Below, in pieces: positions 56,450 to 64,000 of a stretch of 64,000 nucleotides of DNA. The stretch is from Papilionanthe hookeriana x Papilionanthe teres (Eukaryota; Streptophyta; Magnoliopsida; Asparagales; Orchidaceae). The notes beneath the pieces are model-generated. The model saw only the letters and a program-made list of their open reading frames with translations. It was not told the DNA's origin and made no database searches. How positions within the stretch are numbered: position 1 is the stretch's first letter; each line of letters begins with the position of its first letter. A program made the position numbers and the translations under genes. Location: assembly GCA_022702705.1 (NCBI GenBank), contig CM040423.1, forward strand, positions 123,142,852 through 123,206,851. The letters are read 5' to 3'.

Positions 56450-58165
56450 TCAATCTCATTAAGGAGGTTCCATCTCTCCCCAAGACTTAGGATCTGGCTT
56501 TAGGCTTTCCCTCGACTATACTAGGTGACTGTGAGATGGAACCCACCACTTAGAAATTCAAAACACTTCTGGTACCCTTCAAACCTTACAAGTTTGACTA
56601 TAAAACCCCAAGCCACTGGAGGGTTAAAATCAAATGTGAAGGTTTAAAGGATGAGTTTCCCATAGACTCTGCCTTAGATTGCCCCCGGTGTCCCTGCCTG
56701 TGGGTAAGCTTGCACGCATCACACTCCCACACACACATTCCAAACTCTCAAACTACCTTTAACCAACTTGACTTCGACTCATGTACAGTAACTCATATAG
56801 ATGGACCTCACCCCTGTGCCCCCCGCGTGTGGTTAAAGAACAACATTGTTACTCAAAATGAGTCCTCTCATGGCTTTCGTGAGCTTAACATGGCTTCATG
56901 GCTCAACCAAAAATGATTTCATTTCACTCACACTTGATCAATCTTCATTTTTTTTCAAAATTTCAATTTACGAACCCCGGGCTCTAAACCCACCAAACTC
57001 AAATGCCTCGAAATTCATTTCAAAATTCCGTAAAATCACTAAATTACCCAAAATTCCTCAAAGCCAATCCTAAACATTTCCCCTCAAATTGATCATCCAT
57101 GGCCAAATATACCAAAATTCCAAAATACCCCTCAATACCCTCCAAATACCCAAAATACCCTTTTAACCCCAAAATTCCAAAAATTCAGAAAATTCCCTTA
57201 AAATTCCAAAAAAATCCCAAATACCCCTAATTTCATTTTGTTCTACTATACCATAAGCCAATTTTTTTCAATTTAACCTACTAAAACTCCCAATTTCGAC
57301 CTATTTTTTAACCTAAAAAATCTAATGTCCCACCAAACCACTCCAATTGACCTCCTCAATTTCGATCCAATTCAATTCTAAACTTCACCAATATCCCAAA
57401 TACCAATTTTGACCAAATCCAAACCAAATTTCATCAACATGTGGATCCAATTTCAATTTGAAGCTTAAAGCCCAATCTACGACCTAAACTTACCCCTAAC
57501 CAACCCAAACAACTCCAATTAACCCCCAAATCTTTGCATTAAACCTTCCTAAAATCCCCACAAACAAAACACTAAGATGATTTGCCCCAAATTTGAAACC
57601 AAACTCCACCCAAATCTAACCTAAATAAAATCCCACTCAAGCCTAAACAATCATGAACCCAAATAGCCCAAATCCCAAAAATCAAAGCCCAACCAAAATT
57701 GAAAACTCTTTTCACGCACCCCCATAAATATTTTTCAACATTAATTTTATATAAACCCAACATTGGCCCAACCTTAATTGATATTCAATTTGATCTATTT
57801 TGAAACCATTATCAAAAAGTGCCCAAATCAACCCATTTCAACTTCCAAATGACACCAAACCTTTTCCAAATTATGACACTTCCTCAACTAAGCCCAACAT
57901 TTGTAAGTCCCGTACTTACCAAAATTTTCATCCATCAACTTGATTTAAAAATCTAAAAGCCCACTTTCCTAAGCCTTTAAAAGCCCATTCCTAAACAATT
58001 CCGAAAGCTCAAAATCAATTCTAAAGCCCACATAACACCCTTTCCATCATCCATTTCAATCAAGCCACCCCTAAGTCCTAAATCAATAATCAAATAATTC
58101 CAAATCAAGCCTCATGCCAATTTTCCTAAATCCATCAAAAATCCCAAAATCCATTTTCATGAAAT
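56450..58165 (-). repeat. LTR-like strand-asymmetric segment, copy N3 (palindrome left arm)
   Basis: Homologous to N1 and N2, e.g. CCCACCACTTAGAAATTCAAA at about 56540 and GGATGAGTTTCCCATAG at 56650. The CCCAA-rich, G-poor part is 56960-58160. It ends at TTTTCATGAAA next to the palindrome spacer. Its low end joins protease coding sequence. Confidence 0.65.
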
Positions 58166-58446
58166 GTGTCCAAGTCATGGATTTGGGTTTGGTGCACCCA
58201 CCAAGGGGCTTAAAATGCTGGGTCGTAAGCTAGCTAGCTTAGTGGGGAGAAGTCACCATCTAAGCATATTTAAGTTTAAGCATGGTTTGTGGAAGCATGA
58301 AAAGGTTTAATCAATTTGGAGTGGAATCATTAAATGACTCTCCTTTTGCCCAATATGGTATGGTCACATGAACACCAATTTCACATAGCTGCCAGTTTCC
58401 TAAGGATGGCGTCATGACTACCATGACTTACCACAGCTCCGGCTCA
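58166..58446. other. Palindrome spacer
   Basis: 281 bp not shared by the two arms. Its right part resembles (on the minus strand) the outward extension of copy N2 near 45690-45750, so at least part of it is LTR-like sequence kept on the right side only. Confidence 0.6.
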
Positions 58447-60169
58447 ATTTTCATGAAAACGGATTGGGATTTTGATGGATGGTGGAAAATTGCATGAGGC
58501 TTGATTTGGAATTATTTGGATTATTGATTTAGGACTTAGTGGGTGGCTTCAATTGAAATGGATGATGGAAAGAGATGTTATAGTGTGGGCTTAGTAGTCA
58601 ATTTTGGGCTTCTTAATCATAGAAACTGCTTACATGCTTTAGGAAAGTGGGCTTTTAGATTTTAAATCAAGTTGATGGATGAAAATTTTGCAAAGTCTCG
58701 GGACTTACAAATGCTGCGCTTTAGTTTAGTGGAAGTGTCATGAGTGATTTGGAAAAGGTTCGTGTCATTCGAGTCGAAGTTCCGTTCAATTTTGCCTTTT
58801 CGATAATGGTTTCAAAATGTATCAAATTGGGCCAACTTCAGCTTAAGGTCAAATAATGTCGGGTTTTATGTAAAATTAATGTTGAAAAATATTTAAGGGC
58901 ATGACAATGAGTTTTCAATTTTGGTCATTGAGCTCGATTCGGGGCCTATTCGGGTTCATGATCGTTTTCTTTAGGCCAAATCGGGGGATTTTTATTTGAA
59001 GTTAGATTTCGTGGAGTTTGGTTTCAAATTTGTGGCAAATCATCTTAGTGTTTTGTTCGAGGGGGATTTTAGAAGGTTTAGTAAAAGATTCAAAGTTAAC
59101 GTGAGTTAATTGGGGTTTGTTGCATAAGTTTAAGCCACAGTCGGAATTTGGGCTTTAAGCTTCAAATTGAAATTGGATCCACATGTTGATGAAATTTGGT
59201 TCTTGACTTGGTCAAAATTCCAGATTCTCGATATTTAATTGAAGTTTAGAATCAATCGTGATCAAATCGAGGTCAATCGAGTGTCGGCAGACATTAGGGT
59301 CCACTTAGCAAAAAACAGTCAAATCGAGTTTTAGTAAAAGTGGGTTAAATCGAAAAATCGGGTTACAGATAGTAGGAAATTAAAATGAAATTAGAATAAT
59401 TTGATTTTTGGAATTTTCTCGAATTTTTCAATTTTTGGAATTTGGGGTTAAAAAAGTGGTATTTCGTAGATTGGAGGGTATCGAGGGGTATTTTTGGAAT
59501 TTTTGGTATATTTCGCTATGGATGATCAATTTGGAGTGGGGGAAATGTTTAGGATCGGGTTTTGAGGAATTTGGGTAATTTAGGCAATTTCGCAAATTCT
59601 CGGCAATTTCTGCCGGCATTCTCGAGAAGTCGGGTTGCCGCTTGTGAGCTCCCGGTTCATAAATTGAAATTTTGAAAAAAAAATGAAGATTGATCAAGTG
59701 CGAAAGGAATGAAATCATTTTCAACAGCCATGAAGCCATATTAAGTCACAAAGCCATGAGAGACTATTTTGAATAATTAACATGTTTCGTTCCTAACCCT
59801 TACCGTGGGGCCTGGTGGTCACGTCCATCGAGGCGAGTTACCTACACGAGTCGTGAGTCAAATTGGTTAAAGGTAGTTTCCGTAGTTTGGAATGTGTGTG
59901 TGAGATGCGTGCAAGCTTACCCTCACCAAACCAGACACCCGTGTAATCCTAAGGCCAAAGAGTCCTATAGAAACCCATCCTTTAAACCTTCACATTCGAT
60001 TTAACCTCCAAGTGGCTTCGGGGTTTATAGTCAAACTCGTAAGGCTCAAGGTGCCAAGAAGTGTTTTTGAATTTCTGCTTGGTTCCATCTCTAGTCCTCT
60101 AGTATAGTCAAAGGAAAGCCTACTGCATCCCAAGTACTACAGAGATCGCACTTCATCAAAAACGAGGTC
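58447..60169 (+). repeat. LTR-like strand-asymmetric segment, copy N4 (palindrome right arm)
   Basis: Reverse-complement partner of N3: T/G-rich on the plus strand (GGGTT, TTTGGG motifs). It ends with CTTCATCAAAAACGAGGTC at 60151-60169, the counterpart of GACCTCA...TGAGGTC in N1 and N2, then passes into protease. Many places show CG where the other copies show TG. Confidence 0.65.
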
Positions 60170-63100
60170 AATGACGACAACGATAAAATCTTGTATCATC
60201 GATTCACAACTTTTAATGCCTTACTTGGCAAACCATGGCTTCATGAACATAAAATGGTTCATTCTTCACATCAATGGCAAAATATCTACAAAAAGCGACA
60301 AGAATGTCGTATCGTACGAGATTTCGCAACCGTTTTCGATCCAGCAAATCGTACATACGAAGACAGCATATTACACTCCTATAAAGAAAACAATATTCTC
60401 CAAAGACACAATGGTGAATATGAAAAGAAAAAGACAAAGAAAAGAAAATAAATGAAAAAGATCATTCTTCTTCAACAAAGACAAAAGTGAGTTAATTCCC
60501 GTCGTACCTATACTCGAGGCCGAGGCCGAGGTGACGGCATCAGTGGCAGTTCCAATTGTTACAAAGAAGAAAACCATTGAAATTCAAAATCCACCCGGGA
60601 CTCAAGAAGAAACTATTACACATCGATGGTTTTAAAGGAACCTCAACTAAAATATCTCTAGAAGAAGAAGACAAAGAGAAACAATTTGAATCTATGTATT
60701 TATAAAATCAATCATTATATACATTTTGATACCTTCTAACTCCAATCTCTACTCGCTATGATCGAGAATATAGTAGTCAAAGAAGTATGAAGATGACAGC
60801 CAATTAAGTTTAGAATTGGCTCTACTTCTAGTAATCGAAAATAATGTAAAAATGTATGCCGAAAATCTTCGTAAATCAATGAAAATTGAATAGTCTCTTT
60901 GGGCAAAAATTTATTCAAAGTACTTTAATGCCAACAATGGTCTTTAAAACAACCACATTTTATTGAACAGAAAATAACAAATGAAATCCTAACTCAAAGA
61001 AGATGGATTCGCACTGGAACCAGTCAGATGATACACTTCATTTTAAATATTAATAAAGAACAAAATTCTCGAAATGATATATGATCTTCCAATCGAAGAT
61101 GCTTCTCCAGAATTAAAAGAAGAAATCAACCGACAATCGATGAACCGAAAGAAATAAATTTTAGAGCTAATGAAAAATTCAAAACCAACTTTCATTAGTT
61201 CATCTCGTAATGATGAGGAAGCAAAAGGCATAATTCAATCATTACGTAATACAAAGACCGCTTCGCTAGACTTAGCGGGGATGAGATGCCTAGTTTTTCT
61301 CCTGAAGCGCGATCCATAAACTTGGAATAAATCAAATCACAATCCCCGTTAAACAAGCTCCAAGAAGAATGTGTTGAAATATAAAGAACAAGTCATCGTG
61401 TTGGGTACCCATAGGGCCATTTCCACACGAGAAGAAAATTATCTCGGTATGGTTAGCCAATGCGGTGTCGCCTTTAAAAAAATGGTCGATAGTCCGCATG
61501 TACTCGTGTGACTCGAATAAAGCATGTCCAAAGATGAATTCCCCTTACCAATTCCCCGAATTAATGGTCAAGCATAAAGATCTAAAAACATGCAATATTT
61601 TCCTTCATGGACGGATCATCCCTCGGATATAATCAAATAAAAAATATTTTCAAGAGGATGAAACAAATACAAGATTTGGGACAATCTAAGCAAGGGTATA
61701 TTGCTACAAAGGTTACGCTAATTGACTAAAGAAATGCTCAGTAACCTATCAAAGAGCCATGACATTATTTTCATCAATATACACAATCAAGTCGAATGTT
61801 GCGTGACGATCTAGTTGTTAATAGTAAGCAAAAAGATGATCACATATGCGACTTGAGAATTATCTTTGAACGACTACGACAATAATATCTAAAATGAATC
61901 CCTTAAAGTGCACTTTCTACGTCACTCGTGAAAATTTTTAAAGATTTGTGCTCCGACACGTTGGATGTAAATTGATCCTCCGAAACTAAGCCATCCTAAA
62001 TATGCCTCCTCCTAAAATCTAACTTAATTGAGATCATTCCAAGGAAAGTTAGCATATAAGACGTTTATTTTCAACTGACAGTAGTGCTCACTTCATACTT
62101 CAACTGTAAAAGATACCAAATTTGTGCTGGGAGAAAACGCCAACACGACTTTCAAAATATTAAAACAATACCCACAACCCCTCCCCGTTTTAGCACTCTA
62201 TACAGGGAGACTCTAATCCTTTACACCGCAAAGATTGGACACTTTTATATTATTGTAAGACAAGTAAATGATGAGAAAGACAATGTTATACTATTTAAGC
62301 AATCGTCTAGTTTCGACAGAATAAAATACCCGATACCCAGAAACATTACTTAGCCTTGATTTTTCAGCTCGTAAACTATAACACTATGTTTTCATAAATT
62401 AACCTCATTTCAAGAGCAACCCACTAAAATATTTAATGAAACTACGACACCTTCCTAGAGATTAAGAAGACGTCAGTAATGATCTTACTCCAATTACATA
62501 ACATTTCAGACTTTACGTGTCAGTAAAGGAGAAATCTTGGTAGATTTCTTAGCAAAGACACCCAATTCAAATCGGGATCACCTCTCAACACATTTACCCG
62601 ACGAACAAATATCGAAATAAAAAGTTTCAATGAAAGAACGATGACAACTCACACATCAGAGCATCTTCGCATGAAAAAGATAGCAGACAAATGTAAGAAT
62701 GTGATTTACAGTAAGCCGAGTGGGATTAATTTTCATCACTCCGCACAAAACAATGATGCCCTTTTCCAATATCCGAATGTAACCTACGACAAATAATGAA
62801 GCTGAATACGAAGCACTCCATAACCGGTCTAATCGACGATACTAATGGAAATTAAAAATATTGACATCTATGGAGACTCTCAATTGACACTAACCAAATC
62901 AGCCTGACAAATACAAGACATTGAAACTTACCAACGTATTCTCGTTACACCTATGCCTACTCCAACAAATTCCCTTGATACGGCATTTAATCCCGAGAAG
63001 AGATAAATCTCTACGTTGATGTTTGGGCAAAACTCTGCAAAAGAGTTTTCCCTGCTCAGAGGAAGATGAGATACCAATTTCTATAAAAGGACGACAAGTT

Positions 63101-64000
63101 CTTTCTCAAATTGACATGGATAATCCGTATAAAATCATTAAAAACATGACAAATGGAAAAACAAATGATCAAAGTAGATCGAGACAACCAATTATTCAAT
63201 ATTTACAAAATGGAAGGTTACCTGAAAATTCTTCTATTGCCACTCAAATTGTATTAAAAAGAGCATTATCATATGCTCTAATAAATGATGTCCTTTATAA
63301 ACGATCTTTCGACCAAATGTTTAAGATGCTTAAAAACCAAGTCAAGCTCAAGAGATTGCTAAGGAGGTCCATTCAGGTTTATGTGGCGCACATCAATCCG
63401 GACCTAAAATGAAAATGAAAATAAAAAGGACGGGTTATTATCAAGCCGACAACATGATCGATTTCGACATCGCAAAGAAAATTATCAATGTCGATACATG
63501 GGGTATTTCTACACCAAACAAATGTTTTACACCAAATATTACATCTTGGCCATTCGAATGTTCGGTACCGACATAGCGAGCCCCATAAACATCCCCCATC
63601 ATCCAAGGGTCATCGATTTATACTAGCAGCCACTAATTATTTCTCCAAATGGCAAAAGCAATACCCCCAGAGAAGTCAAGGCATCAAGTTCTTAATTTCT
63701 TTAAGACAAATATTGTTTATAGATTTGGAATCCCTCGAAGGGTCATATCGAAAACGGATCGTCTTTAAAAAAGCGAAATGAACAACTTTATCCAAAGACA
63801 ATGGGATGTATTCGAGGTATTCAACAAACTATTATCCTAAAGCCAAATGATTTAGCCGAAGCTTTCAATAAAACATTGGTTCAAATCTTAAAAAGACATT
63901 AGTCAATGTACCAAGACAAAAATGGCATGAATGATAAATAAGCGATGGGTTTGCGAACTACGTATAACACGCCAACACCTGGCCAACACCGATCGCTCTA
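60170..64000 (+). pseudogene. Tat-lineage Ty3/gypsy pol, right arm of palindrome
   Basis: Plus strand, same order as the left arm: protease end FNALLGKPWLHEHKMV (60206-60255), linker, RT region near 61800 where the catalytic box has lost bases (reads G-A-C-G-A-T without the preceding intact Y-V codons), RT end near 61945, RNase H to about 62560, second RNase H with N-N-E-A-E-Y-E-A-L (about 62790-62820), a linker (63023-63350), the integrase zinc-binding region (63360-63560), and NYFSKW of the integrase core (63630) continuing out of the window. Frames are broken throughout; about as decayed as the left arm, with different lesions. Confidence 0.8.

Larger units (their letters stand above)
52690..64000. 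repeat. Large imperfect inverted repeat (palindrome), arms at least 5.5 kb
   Basis: The left arm, about 52690-58165, is the reverse complement of the right arm, 58447 to the window end, with indels and many substitutions. Checks: GTGTTATACGTAGTTC at 52731 against 63955-63975; the integrase core at 53070 and at 63630; RT at 54850 and 61800; protease at 56400 and 60200; CAAATAATTCCAAATCAAGC at 58092 against 58500-58520. The spacer is 58166-58446. The outer end of the right arm is outside the window. Confidence 0.9.

Overview
This is nuclear DNA from a flowering plant, probably a eudicot. It is AT-rich and contains Athila-type and Tat-type Ty3/gypsy retroelements, a PIF/Harbinger DNA transposon, a LINE remnant, a foldback MITE, long (AT)n and (GA)n tracts, and spliceosomal introns in fragments of plant genes. 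The species cannot be named from the sequence. No intact host gene, rRNA, tRNA or CRISPR array was found, and every coding region seen is broken or partial.

1-14.1 kb is a nest of three decayed Athila-lineage elements. Element A (+) has gag, protease, reverse transcriptase and RNase H, but no integrase. Its gag is interrupted by a 1.5 kb non-autonomous PIF/Harbinger element at 1364-2857, and part of its gag-protease is duplicated in tandem at 1-732. Elements C and B (-) follow, with tRNA-Asp-type primer-binding sites and 1.7 kb LTRs at about 6975-8705 and 12459-14120.

14.1-22.1 kb is mostly non-coding. On the minus strand at 16.7-19.3 kb lie seven exon-like blocks resembling the C-terminal part of GTE (BET-type bromodomain) proteins, without the bromodomain. 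Upstream is a diverged tandem duplication (19.6-21.8 kb) with GA microsatellites.

22.1-29.5 kb is a decayed autonomous-type PIF/Harbinger element. It holds a HARBI1-like DDE transposase with one frameshift and a MYB/SANT-like partner gene with several lesions. Between the transposase and the left end lie a GRF zinc-finger ORF, a two-exon fragment of a cellulose-synthase-like A (CSLA) gene with its intron, and a PPR-like fragment. The 1.5 kb element in Athila A has the same left end and a remnant of the MYB/SANT first exon, so it is probably a deletion derivative of this family.

29.6-30.5 kb has a foldback MITE and the zinc-binding tail of an L1-type LINE. 30.9-35.6 kb is a succession of tandem-repeat arrays. 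From 32.3 kb onward every monomer contains inverted repeats, and the two arms have changed together from array to array. I consider this the most unusual structure in the window.

35.6-64 kb is built from Tat-lineage (Ogre/Retand-like) Ty3/gypsy sequence: three degenerate pol copies (41.5-43.8 kb -, 52.4-56.4 kb -, 60.2-64.0 kb +), four copies of a strongly strand-asymmetric LTR-like segment, a minisatellite and AT-rich non-coding DNA. From about 52.7 kb to the window end the sequence is one large imperfect palindrome: arms of at least 5.5 kb around a 0.28 kb spacer near 58.3 kb. It probably continues past the window.
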